Positions 23,140 to 33,796 of a stretch of DNA of 64,000 nt are shown here, piece after piece. The notes beneath the pieces were generated by a model, which had not been told where the DNA came from, made no database searches, and was given only the letters and a program-made list of their open reading frames with translations. The position numbers and the translations under genes are program-made. Position 1 is the first letter of the stretch; each line of letters begins with the position of its first letter. The DNA comes from Zhengitettix transpicula (taxonomy: Eukaryota > Arthropoda > Insecta > Orthoptera > Tetrigidae). The stretch is taken from assembly GCA_037074705.1 (NCBI GenBank), contig CM073590.1, positions 180,745,246 through 180,809,245 on the forward strand, read 5' to 3'.

Positions 23140-23223
23140 TCTAGGGCTTATAATCGGGCTTCACTCGGTTAGAAGCCCGATATTATTTTATTCATTCTTT
23201 ACACCGAGAAAGACTGCATTCTT
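23140..23223. repeat. Hairpin and flank shared with 20167-20355
   Basis: Arms 'atcgggcttc' (23153-23162) and 'gaagcccgat' (23172-23181) are perfect inverted repeats. The right flank 'ttctttacaccgagaaagac' matches the 20320-20355 flank. Confidence 0.6.
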
Positions 23224-23879
23224 TATCAAAGAAGTTTTGTTCATAACAATCAACAAAGGTGATATTTATAATTTATTTATCGTGGGCGTCGTAAGTAGTG
23301 TTTAAAATATCACACGAATTTAGCTGTCACTTAATGTATCTTGGTCGGAGTTTTATTTGAATACCTTAGTGTCGAAAACCAGTCCGCCGTCATCAATTAA
23401 ACTGTTGCGACGAATGACACACGTGTGACTTGTAAAAGAACCTTCATTGTGTGTGAAATCAATTCAGCTGAAGTCAACGACAGAGTGAATCACTAAAACA
23501 ACGCGCTGACAGTGTTTTGGCTGAGTACTAAAGAATATTTCGTTTTATCGCAGTGACGAGATATCGCATGGTTATATTTAGAATTATTTATTTTTGTTTT
23601 AGATATCAAACTAAGGAAATGGGATAAGTCAAAGAAATATTGCATGCCCAGACAACAAACACAGCAATTAAGTACATAACAATAAATTACAAAAATAAGG
23701 AATAAAGACATCAGCCAAACATATACACAATTAAGAGCAACACATATAACAAACACATACAAAAGAAAATATAAATACACAGTTAAAACAGTCAAATAAG
23801 TGAAAAGTATTTACCAATAAACGAGAAAGAAGGAAACATAACCAAATACGATATATACGTATATTTAATATTTATTAAA
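23224..23879. other. No recognisable gene
   Basis: Minus frame 23493-23795 is a low-complexity hydrophobic translation of AT-rich DNA and is rejected as a gene. Confidence 0.4.
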
Positions 23880-23965
23880 TTTCCTTGCCCCCCAGGATTG
23901 GACTTGAACCTTTTTTAGTAGTAACCAGCTGCAGTTATCTTAATCACTAGACTACTTACGTCTTT
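23880..23965 (-). repeat. tRNA-derived SINE head or tRNA pseudogene
   Basis: On the minus strand it reads 'gtagtctagtgattaag' (A-box-like), then 'ctggttacta', then 'aggttcaagtccaatcctgg' (B-box-like, close to GGTTCRANTCC) and 'ggggca'. The spacing is that of a tRNA-type polymerase III promoter, but the arms do not form a clean cloverleaf, so this is not a functional tRNA. Insect SINE heads have this layout. No convincing SINE body follows. Confidence 0.55.
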
Positions 23966-25863
23966 ATATAGATACATAAATAAAACACTATCATGAGACG
24001 TGGGATGATAGTTACGGGCGTAGAGATAAAAAAGATATAATGACGAACTAAAGGCACATTACACGAAGAGAAATAAGAGCTTTCAGCTGTAGTCCACGAG
24101 ATCATAAGCGATTAAGACGTCAATCATTTGTTACATGCAAATTTTTTAAGCATACGAAACGGACTAGGAGAATATAATTAGCCAAATTTAACAAATTATT
24201 GAGGAAAATAAGTTAGTTACGTTTAAATTACGATAACATTTAAGTATAGAAAGCTAACCATGAAACATAAGTTGAAACGGGCAATTATGCATCATATTCC
24301 AAGATTTCGTGCAATCTATAACTTAGAAAATAAGATTGCTCAAGAGACGGGCAAGAAAAATTAACGGATAATAATAGCGTTAGTCTACGTCTGACCTGAG
24401 AAACATCCTTGAGATTGAGCATTAGTCCATTTTTCCGGCTGTATTATTTGCTAAGTATCCACATGAATGTAAAAACGTCACCTACAGTCACGGCTGCTTT
24501 CTACCACTTAATATTGGCACTTGGCACTCCGAATACAAAAGTTGCTAAAAAATTCATTTTAGAGCTTTGAAAGAATAATGGCCAGTTGAAGCGAAGCGCT
24601 TAGTCTGTGGAAACGGAATACATTACGGCTGGAGCAGAGTTGCCGACTTTCTCCAAATACTGTCATCTGTCTCGCTGTTGCCCCCTCCTAGGAGCAGTTT
24701 GGACTATTAAAAATTTAGGAGCTCGTAAAATTTTTTGTCCTTAACGTCATGAGCAGCTACGATCGTAACTAGTTTTACAGTTATGCGATTGTCACAACTG
24801 AAGGAGACAGTAACTATCACAACCTACAAACCAACATACAAACATACACACTATTTTATTTATTAAATTAAGAAAATTCTTTTATAGGTCTGTCCTATAC
24901 AAGGTAAAGAAGCCGTTTGAAAGTAAATACTACTTTAATAAAACGCAATACACTATACTGATATTTGGTAGGCAAAATATGGTGTCTGAACATTTGTCCC
25001 AACAGATCATAACGAGTGCAAAGTAATAACTGCCTCTAACCAATTGAAAGAAGATAGCTAAAAAGTTACATAACACGAAAGTTATATTAATATAAGTTCA
25101 CAAGGGTTCACTTGAAATTAGAAGGGAGAGCTATTCGACATGTCGAGAAGTGGGACACGTGTTTTATGGTGGTGTAATTACGACCAGCTTTAATTTTGCC
25201 CCCATGCGTGTCGCTCGTTATCGCTTCAGTGAATACAGAACTTAGTTGACAAGCTACGAGACCGCGGGTGAGGACGTCCAACGACTACAAAACAAATCTT
25301 CCCTAAGCTGCCGTTATTGCCACAAATATTTTGTATTCAACGCAATCTAGGTTATTTTTAAAAAGAATTCTGCAGTTTTCTACTGTTGAGGAGACGAAAC
25401 TCCTGTAGTCAACTCACAATGAAACATATTTGCAAGGAGAAATTATACTCACTATGATTATCCTGAAAAAGTTTGAAATGTGATACAGAGGAAGTAAAAG
25501 GTGTTCAGTCTGAGAGGAGGAAGAGAAAAACTCTGGGAGTTTAGTAACAAGTGAATGTTGAAATTTAATTTGTCGGTTTTAAAAATGGTGACTTTTTATA
25601 GAACAACCTAACAGTGTATATAATACATATAACAAATAAATACATTGACTAACTAACTAATTTTAAGTAAATTGTGGAAGTTTTAATTATTGAAGTCGTT
25701 CGTAGAAAAAGTCCCAGTAATTCTGTTTCGGAGGAAACAAATAAGATTAAGAATGTAAATAATAACATTTGCTCGTATTATAGACCACGTTTGGCCCGCA
25801 GAGGAAAATCATGTGAACGGAGACTAAATTTATTCTTAAAAACTTTCATATTTGGATTGTGCA
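23966..25863. other. No recognisable gene
   Basis: AT-rich with a few GC-richer patches (24590-24700, 25200-25310). No frame longer than 70 codons and no transposon match recognised. Confidence 0.4.
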
Positions 25864-26375
25864 GTTTTTTTTCTTAAATTTACAAGTATTTACAATAAAT
25901 ATGGTAAATATTTCACATGCTGGCTTGTGTTGGTCGATAGTCCAGTGACTTCCCATCCCTTGAGTTCTTGATTTGTTGCTCTGAGGGGTTTGGGGTGGAA
26001 TATGAGATGGGTGTTTGGTGATTACTGTAAAGATTTTGGATTTCTGGTAGAGAATGGTGGGAAGAGGATTTGTCAGGTAGTGCCCGCGTGTTGCCGAGGA
26101 AGTATGAGGTCGGATTTGGGTGATTTAGGGAAATTTTGATTAGAGAGGATTTGTTGATTATTGTATTGATAGTAGGGATTTGGATGTCTTTGTGGATTGT
26201 GGAGTTTCTTAGGGACCACAGAGCATATGTAATGGAGCGTAGGATTTTGTTTTGGGTAATTTGGAGCTTTTGTGAGTGCGTTTGGCAGTGGAGCTCCAGA
26301 TAGCGCAGGCGTAGGACCAGATGGGTTGGATTAGGGAGAGATAGATTAGTGGTTTAGTATGGAGTTTAGATGAAA
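25864..26375 (-). pseudogene. Jockey-type LINE, 3' end (RT C-terminus and tail)
   Basis: Minus-strand translation gives the Jockey-clade region just after the RT domain: KPLIYLSLIQPIWSYACAIW, then, after a frame change, KILRSITYALWSLRNSTIHK and IPTINTIINKSS. In that clade the region normally reads as a 'Y...LRPIWTYG..LWG' and 'LR.I..APWYV.N..IH.D' pattern. The element ends with a short 3' UTR and an A run (T run at 25865-25876 on the plus strand). It is 5'-truncated near 26375, as usual for LINE insertions. At least one frameshift; not functional. Confidence 0.7.
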
Positions 26376-26874
26376 ACTAAACGTAAACTACTGGGAAATT
26401 CCTATTGCTGATTAATTGAAACTTTTGAAAATTGGCAGTTAAGGTGATTGAGAGATTGCAGAATGAGACAATATTGGTAATTAAACGTTGACAAGGAAAG
26501 AGTATCTGTAAAGAACCGCAGTAAAGGAGACAGGCCGGTATAGTACATGTTTCTGTTCCCAAAACAATCTAAATTGTGTTATAATGAATTATAAATTAAT
26601 ATGGAAAATCTTTATCAAATAGTCCATTAGATGTGTGCTTTCATAATTGTTTTATGGACATAAACATATCAAAATTTGATAAAATCAAATTTAAATAAAA
26701 CATTTCTAAAGTAGGTTTCCTTTTTCCATGTTTGTTTTTTATCTATATTTTAAAGTAGCTAGAGCGAAAAAAAAACAGTTTCACACTAGTAAGAAGAAGG
26801 AAAATGTAAAGTAATTTAAACGCTTGTTGTTTAAGAACAAAATTCACTACAGATATTTTTTAATGTCTTATTTA
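26376..26874. other. No recognisable gene
   Basis: AT-rich interval between the Jockey and hAT relics; nothing supported. Confidence 0.4.
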
Positions 26875-27310
26875 ACAGTACTTAATTAACGGTTGCTTAT
26901 CTTCAGGCAGCGAAAGGCCGGCAGATGTATTTTCAAATGAATTTTTTACCCAACTCCAGTCAGTTAATTTAATAACTTCTTCATGCGAAAGTATTTGCTT
27001 AAATTAGTCCTGTAGTTTGACAAATGACCGTCCGCTGTAATTAACAACACAGTTTTATAGTTCCCTTCCAGAGGGTACCTCTGTATAAACTCACACATTG
27101 TGAGAAAAATTTCAAATAAATTTTCAGTTAATTTGTTGTTCCATAATAATATTTTTTATAAAAATGTTTGACTCTTTCACTGAAGTCAAATATACTTTAA
27201 TTGCATTATTTCTATGAATTTGAAGGTTAAGTGAAGTAAGTTTTTCGAATGTGTCTTTAAGTCGGAGAAGTTCATTAGTAATTGTCGCCGAGTTCTTTTG
27301 CACACACATG
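26875..27310 (-). pseudogene. hAT-type (ZBED/FAM200-like) transposase C-terminal relic
   Basis: The minus strand reads TITNELLRLKDTFEKLTSLN and LQIHRN, then after breaks FIQRYPLEGNYKTVLL, LSNYRTNLSKYF and DWSWVKNSFENTSAGLSLPE. This order (a 'L..LN.QL.G' helix, a long gap, 'L...F..YFP', 'W..NPF', 'LP....LI') is that of the C-terminal half of domesticated and mobile hAT proteins of the ZBED5/SCAND3/FAM200 group. Several stops and at least two frame changes are present. The identification rests on motif order recalled from the family, not on a search. Confidence 0.45.
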
Positions 27311-29316
27311 GCCGTCCTCCCTCAAGATAGTTATAATGCTGTTCGTCTGAAAATGGTGTGTCGCCGTACTAAGATGATGCGATCGCGAAAAAGAGTCGAG
27401 TGCGTTTCGAGTGCTCCAGATTACGGCGTAACTAAAGGCCCTCCCGTTGTCTATTATTGCGACTAGCTCCGTAACGGAGCGCACGGTTAATTTGTTTACA
27501 GCGAGTTCATTCACAGCCAGGCGCCGGCGAACAAAGACTTGATCGTGCTTGTGCTCGTGCTCGTGCTGTGCCGTGCTCCAAGTAGGTCACGACTCGCACA
27601 AGGCCAAGTTCACGGCTACCAATAACACTCTAATAAAAAACTACTCACTTTGTCCTCGGGTCAAGATGTAGTCATACGGTCTGGTCCTTTGCTGAGCAGG
27701 TGAGGAATGAACGGTGACTACGAGCGAAGCATGGTCAAGAGTCGAGGAACAACCTGAACACAAGCGACTGTTCGAAGACCAATTTCATCACTGTATCGAT
27801 AATAAACAATCTCCGAGTCGGCAACGATGTAACGAACGAACGGTGACTACTTTCAGAAGAATTCAATAGCATTCGTTGGTAACAATTTTTTTCGTGATTT
27901 CGACATTTCCCACAGCCATCAACATTTGATGGATACAATGTTGCTGTCAACAATTGTTGCTCAACATTGTTGACAACATTTAGTGCCTTTTCCCAAGTGA
28001 TGGACCTCTGGTACGAGACATCATTTTGGTTGGTGGCCAACACGTTTTAATTTACTACTTAGAAAAAAATTAATCATAAAGTAATGGAGGAAAAAGGGAA
28101 AGAGAACTAGCATTTATTAATTCACCATATCGAGCCCGCGATTCAAATCCGCGGCGGAATGAAATTTAAAGTAATATAAAGCTCGTACGATTTCCCTTCT
28201 AGAAACTTATTTTTGTATAAAATAATATTTATTTATAAGAGTAAAAGAATAAGATTGTTCTAAAGGTTATGCAGATAATTTCCTCACTTTTTCCAGGCTA
28301 AAATTATTATCTACGAATATCGAATCCACTGAATTTAATTTATTAGTTATATAGCCCACGCGTAATTGTATGTTTGTATTGTGTGTCGCAATCTTCAAGC
28401 GCAATGACCTCCCATACGTTTATTATTACTCTCACGCCTAATTTTTCAAGGGTGTAAGACTTCTTTAATTATACAATGCTTGAGGGTGGCAGTCGACCTT
28501 TATACGTATAATGGTGACACGTAACTTCAATCGAGATTGTATCTTTGATTATTTAGGTCACCGGGAGAAGGAATTCCCACAAAAAAATCTAGTCCGATTT
28601 ATACGAAGACTTGCCAGGAACAGGGTACTTTTTTGCGTTAACTTCTGGTTGAATATTTATTTTATTTAATGAACTTAAACTCAAATTTGTAAAATAAAAA
28701 ATTTTTAACGGTTATCTTTGTGCAATTAAAATTTTTTTATTTAAAGATCATTTAGTTTTTCTGACGAGGGACCCGCGGATCGTCACCCAGTTGACAATCA
28801 CAGAAAATGACAGCGCACTTTCGGCCACAGGTAACATTAACGAATCGATGCAATTAGGTTAAGACCCGTGAGACCGGCGGCTCTCACGAGAATAAATGGT
28901 TGGTAACGCCCGGACAGGCTCGAAGAAGCGAAGTGGGACAACGCTCCGGGAAAGAGGACGCCAACGAGGATCTTGTCGAGTACTTTGCGGCAGGCGACAT
29001 GTAACATGTTAACTCTTGAGGAACGCAGAGATGACGCTGCAAATTATAACTCGGTAAAATGTTCACGTAATGGAAATCGGTCGTGGAGAACGCATTCGTT
29101 CGCCTCGTTATTCCGCGCTTCCCACGGAACATCATTTCCTCTACGCCAACTTTGCACTCAATTTTCGCACGTTTTCAAGAGTCTTAAGACCGGCAAAAGA
29201 ACGATCGTGAAGCAATTGAACGGTGTCTGTAACTATTTACCCGCGCTGAAGTCGTTGGATTCAAATTTGTATGTATCGCCGGGAAACATTATTAAAAAAA
29301 ATGGTCCCGGCACTTC
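27311..29316. other. Interval with GC-rich patches, no confirmed gene
   Basis: 27330-27620 is G+C-richer with open frames on both strands, and contains a short (gtgctc)n-like array at about 27545-27580. 27900-28000 has nested short palindromes around 'caacattg'/'caatgttg'. 28860-29250 is another G+C-richer patch with an open plus-strand frame (28973-29329) of unknown meaning. None shows a domain I recognise. Confidence 0.35.
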
Positions 29317-29366
29317 GCCTAGAAGATGACGACAGAGCTTTTAGTCATCGAAACGTCGCGTCTTAA
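29317..29366 (+). repeat. Penelope/hammerhead-like core
   Basis: A degenerate CTAGAAGA, then pairing TGAC ... GTCA arms (stem II position), then CGAAACGTCGCGTC. After GAAA the bases CG-TCG-CG can form a two-pair stem III, followed by GUC, the classic hammerhead cleavage triplet. The first core block has an extra base, so activity is unlikely. Confidence 0.4.
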
Positions 29367-29729
29367 TATTTTATAACCGTCTGAAAACCGAGAACTGTTC
29401 ATCCAACAATTACACCGGGAAAATTTCCAATCCTTGATTATAACGATAAACAAATGATGGGAAGTAAAATAAAATTTCTGGTAAAACGTGTATCTCTTTT
29501 TCACGTGAGAAATTAGTGTGGAAAGAAAAATTGAACTGTGAGAATACTGTTATTATTTTTATTCTATTCTATTATTTTATTTTATTCTCTATTCGGATTG
29601 TGTATGTTTGTTTACAAGACCGTCGTACGAGCAAACTTTCTTGATATCGAGTGACAGTCCGACATAATTTACAAGAGCGTTAAACTGAAGGTGAGATTCG
29701 GCACCTCTGTTGTAGTGTTATGTACTCAC
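29367..29729. other. Start of proposed intron 1; no gene seen
   Basis: AT-rich sequence downstream, in minus-strand sense, of the donor at 29729. Nothing recognised. Confidence 0.4.
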
Positions 29730-29779
29730 CGCTTGGGGACGAGCAGCAGCCTCCGCGGACGGAACACAGAGTCGACCAT
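29730..29779 (-). CDS. Candidate first coding exon of split minus-strand membrane-protein gene
   Basis: On the minus strand, ATGG in a fair start context ('actcacgATGg') opens MVDSVFRPRRLLLVPK plus two bases of an Arg codon, ending at a near-perfect donor (CG|GTGAGT). The peptide is basic (three Arg plus Lys), as expected for a cytoplasmic end before a signal-anchor. The exon phase fits the transmembrane exon at 12722-12861 exactly, with an intron of 16,868 bp. Upstream DNA is CpG-rich, unlike its surroundings, in keeping with a promoter or 5' UTR. Caveat: the plus strand also shows splice-like signals over this patch (CAG at about 29750 and GTGAGT at 29781), so strand assignment rests on the start codon and phase match. 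Confidence 0.55.
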
Positions 29780-29870
29780 CGTGAGTGACGTCCACGCGCG
29801 CACTGCGCTCCGCAGCTCCTCACCACGAGCCTCACTCCCCGCTCCGCTCCGCAGATTACTCATTCGCAAA
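29780..29870 (-). promoter_or_regulatory. CpG-rich 5' UTR/promoter-proximal region of the minus-strand gene
   Basis: G+C-rich sequence with many CpGs ('ctgcggagcggagcgggg', 'cagtgcgcgcgtggacgtca' on the minus strand) in an otherwise AT-rich window. It includes a TGACGTCC-type CRE-like site about 10-20 bases before the ATG. No clear TATA box. The transcription start cannot be placed. Confidence 0.4.
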
Positions 29871-30372
29871 CTTTTGCATGCTCACCGAAACACACATTTA
29901 CACAGTATGGTGCTTTTCTGTCTTCACAGAGATTCGCTGTATTATTCTCTGGTGTGCAATTAATTTACAATGAATTTTATTCCTTGATTGTTGTTTTCAT
30001 ATTTAATGGTGTTTACTTGGCCCTACTGCCTCACTATATAGTCCAGGAACTTGTCTCATTCTTTCTTCAGCATTCTCTACATAATTCTACAGCAACACCT
30101 TCCGAAGCTTCTACCCATCTTCTATCTGCCTTTCCATATGTATACTTTTTAATTAAAAATAATCGCATTCTCCAAGACTAGTTTTTCTGATACCCTATTT
30201 AATGTTGGAAAATAATAGGTGTCTGGAACAACAACCTCTTCAACTAAACTAATGTCTCTCAGTATTCATTACCTTGCAAAACTACTTCACTTTTCCAAAC
30301 AGACAATTTTAATACAGATAATATGCTCAAGTTTTCAGGTTTTTGACTATATATACTTCAGTTGTTATATAT
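29871..30372. other. No recognisable gene
   Basis: Upstream of the minus-strand gene. Frame 29954-30181 lacks any support. Confidence 0.4.
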
Positions 30373-31030
30373 TGTAACGTCCTTCCCCCGAAATGTTTCT
30401 CAGGCAGAGGTCAGACATTAAATCAGATAAAACCAAATGATTTAAATGATCTTAGTAATATAAAACATTACCTTTCAGTAGATACTGCGGACACGAGCTT
30501 ATGGATCCGCGCTTGAAAACAAATAAACAGTCTTACAATTTTTTTAACAAGTTGGTTGTTTCTGCTTTATATATACTGCGGACAATTTGAATTGCACTCG
30601 AGTTCATGGACCCGCGCATAAAAACAAATAAACTGTCTTATAATTTTTCCCACAAGTAGGTTGTTTCTGCAACACTCCACAAGGCAGAAAGCCAGGAATA
30701 TGAATCCGCCGGCAGCAAGTAGTCCGTCCACGAACTCGGCAGGTTCCCAGTCCTTTGCTAGGGTTCTGGAAAACCTTCTTGTGCTATTTGTGTATAATTG
30801 AGGATTTCTTTTTTTTTTGCGATTCAACCGCCACGACGGACTTCTACCGACTGTGTGTTTTTTTTTGTTATTTAGCCGTTGTCATGGTGAATACATAAAA
30901 GCAAAACATAACTCAGTGCCTCGCATTTCCATGCCGTAAATTCAAATAATTGTATTAAAAACGAACAAATAATTAATCAACCTAAAAATAATGTAAATAA
31001 ATAAAACTTAATGTAACGTGGTACGTTACA
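30373..31030. mobile_element. TG...CA element with TGTAACG/CGTTACA ends
   Basis: 658 bp bounded by TGTAACG and CGTTACA and by AT-rich flanks ('ttatat' on each side, with one or two ambiguous bases). It contains an imperfect tandem duplication (30479-30570 and 30573-30670; both with 'actgcggaca', 'atggaYccgcgc', 'aaacaaataaac', 'ggttgtttctgc'). It shares phrases with 22841-23095. Could be a solo LTR or a MITE; no coding region. Confidence 0.5.
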
Positions 31031-33625
31031 TTATATACTTTAGATAGGATGGAGATATAGAAAACTACGTGCTTCCTTCGATTGATATGCGATTGGCCGG
31101 CAGAAGGAGCTTAACCCCTCTTCAAACTTTGTAAGATTCTATCTTCCGTGGTGACACTAGAAATCAGTTCTTTCTCTCTTTTCTACGTACATTAATTAAT
31201 ATGACAATGTCACGTCATCTTTTGTTGGTCGTATACATATATAATATGTAGAGAGAAAATCGGTAGAGAACGACTGACTTGTTTAAATTTAGAGATAGTT
31301 TCAGCACTTTGGATACTAAGAAGCATCTAAAAAAAAGGCCCTATGCCACGTTCCGCAAGATAGAACAGCATCGCACCTCGTGAATGACCGATAGCACAGT
31401 TTCTGTGACAAGATTCAGTATCTCTCTTTCAGATCGTCCTCGTACATACTCCGCCTCTGACGAGACGATATAAGCAGTACTCTTCTCGATATTTCATCTC
31501 CGTGTACTCGTATTCTGACTACAGTTATTAATGTTCTCGTTTCGCTCGGCCATACGCTCCCGGCGTCTCTTACGATTACATGATTTATTTGCTTCATCAA
31601 TTACTAAATACTTATTCAACGTTACAGACGGGGCTGAAATAAGAGCCGGTTTCACCTTGCATTTTATTGCATTCCCCAGTGACGAATTTTTGTTTTTCAA
31701 AATAAAGCATTTCAATGGGTGTTTTTACAATGCATGTGGTCCAAATAAAGTTAAGCAAGGTTTGTTCACTTAATTAAACAACAATTATATAACAAGTGGT
31801 GTGATATTGAATTTAGCACTTATTTTGTCTGTTAAAAGTGTTGTAGTATTTAATTTAGTACTTATTTTTGTCTGTTGTGGTCTATTTCTTTATGTAATTA
31901 TACTTTTCACACAGGTGTTTTATATTTTATAATTTCAAAATGTATTCAATTTTTAACAGCGCTGTAAGTTGTTGCTCTGATATTTTTTTCGATTATGTTG
32001 ATTCAACTTCTTCCTTTCTCTTTGTTCTGTTCTTTCGCTTTCAGTCATCTCTGCCCGTCTCATTCTCCGAACTCTTCATCGGACTATTTCACTTGCCTTC
32101 ACTTACTAAATCACTTAATATGGTTTGTCGCCTCCTTTTTCGTCCTCTGATAGAGCTCGACGGTGTTAATCAATTTGGCTATTTTTCATTCTACATTAAA
32201 AAATCGTTGAACCAGACAGTCATTACACAATCAGAGAAAATCGAAGCCAAAAGGGTAAAAATTGCGTCGGCGTCATTGGAGCATTGTAAATTAGGATCTG
32301 AAAATGCTAAATAAATATCATCACGTAGATAAAATGTAGAATAATGGTCAAATATAAAATATTAATGTTTAGACGGCTATCGTGATGAAAGGTTGTGCAG
32401 AAACTAACGAGTACTATAACTTTTAAACGAAACAGCTATTGCTATTACAACATAAAAAAATTGTATTTATCTGTTGGTCAGTAACAGGTCAGTACAGTTG
32501 CTACCAAAATTGCATTGAGTTCACGAAATATTAATGATATTTTAATTGATTAAATTCATATATGATTTAGTGTGACTAAAAATTGAAAGAGGTCTGAAAC
32601 TTTTTAAACAGTATACTGCATTCTTAATTATGGGTTTTAGTTTCTAAATGGTAACTGAATATCGTCTTCTTTACCTGTATTTTCTTAGACCTTCCTGGAT
32701 TTCCTTATGATTTTTCTGTATGTGTATTTAATTGGAATTTTTCTCAGACCATAATATATAACTACAGTTGTTATTTCTGAAGTCCTTTATACAATTCAGT
32801 CCATCATTAAGCTAGATTTGTATGTATTCGTCTTCAATTTCTATGTTTCTCTTAGAAATTTATTTAATTATTGAACGGGATAACCACAGAACAAATAGAA
32901 TTTTGCGTCAAAAATGTTCCCTACAACGAGAATAGTGTTGAAATATAGAACGAATCTAAAATTCAGTTATGTTCTCTTTTAACACTAATTCCAGTCTGAT
33001 TCTCTATTGTGTTCCCTTTCGAGCCAAATTTTTCATACATTGTTTGAAAATTTTTATATTTTCTGATGTTTATAGTGTGATCACCGACTTCGTAAATAAA
33101 TAAGTTAAATAATAAAGACGTAGTTTCTGCACCTTGAAAACATTTTCAGTATTTCCTCAGTAAATTTATCCCAATTTTTGTAATTTATTTTTAGATTTCT
33201 TTTGATTTGAGTACTTATCGGGGTACAGTGACTACCATCAATTACTTCCCATGAGTTTGAATGTAAAATAATTTCATTAGTTTTTATATTATTTGCAAAG
33301 ATTTTACGTGTGCAGCCAAACACAATTTTTTAACACATCGAATCTTATTCCAAAAGTAAAACCATTACCATGCAATGGATTACTTAATCTTATTCGTATT
33401 TTTTTCAACACTTTAAGATGTGAAAATTTCTGCGTATCAATTATTATAATTTTCCAAGTCGAATTTTTTTCATCTTGTTGCTGCTGTCTGTTAACTTTTG
33501 AGGCTCTTCAACAGTTGTTAAACATTTACTCGTCATAAACTACAAATAATTGATTTAAGTAAAACGAAGACATTTATAAGCCAATGCAACTGCTGTGAAT
33601 TTTCACTATACAGACAAAAAAAGGG
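31031..33625. other. No recognisable gene
   Basis: Frames 31531-31773 and 31940-32314 (124 codons) are hydrophobic, Phe/Ser-rich translations of T-rich DNA without domain similarity. I see nothing else. Confidence 0.4.
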
Positions 33626-33796
33626 TAATATAAATACCATACAACGTTTCTGGGATCCTTGTTCCTTTCGTCAGGTGCTAAGAAGAGCCTAGAAACACTG
33701 CACTGGTCAGTTGACAACACTCAAAAGCTAGGGTCTTCTTAGCACCTGACGAAAGGAACAAAGGATCCCAAAAACTTTTTGTGGTATTTATATTAA
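33626..33796. repeat. Long inverted repeat with two CTGACGA cores (Penelope-like)
   Basis: The left arm (33626-33685) and right arm (33735-33796) are near-perfect complements: 'taatataaatacca', 'gggatcc', 'gttcctttcgtcaggtgct', 'aagaaga' and their mirror. CTGACGA occurs on the minus strand at 33668-33674 and on the plus strand at 33746-33752. The minus-strand arm continues AAGGAACAAGGATCCCA then GAAACGTTGTATGG, the hammerhead-like order. The plus arm has lost GAAACG ('aaaaactttttg'). Confidence 0.75.

Noticed and set aside
24640..24720. 'gttgccccctcctagg' resembling a CTCF site
   Set aside because: Matches only part of the known core and could easily be chance.
27650..27692. Minus-strand 43-bp segment with a good acceptor and GTGAGT donor (possible micro-exon)
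   Set aside because: 43 bp would break the phase match between the proposed exons 1 and 2, the peptide is uninformative, and it lies in a region with frames on both strands.
27900..28000. Nested palindromes around 'caacattg' that might be a CRISPR-like or MITE structure
   Set aside because: No regular repeat-spacer pattern and no flanking TIR or target duplication; CRISPR is not expected in this eukaryotic context.
28128..28170. T-arm-like 'gcgattcaaatccgcgg' suggesting a tRNA
   Set aside because: No acceptor, D or anticodon arms around it; a lone B-box-like motif only.
31940..32314. 124-codon plus-strand frame
   Set aside because: Phe/Ser-rich translation of T-rich DNA without any recognisable motif.
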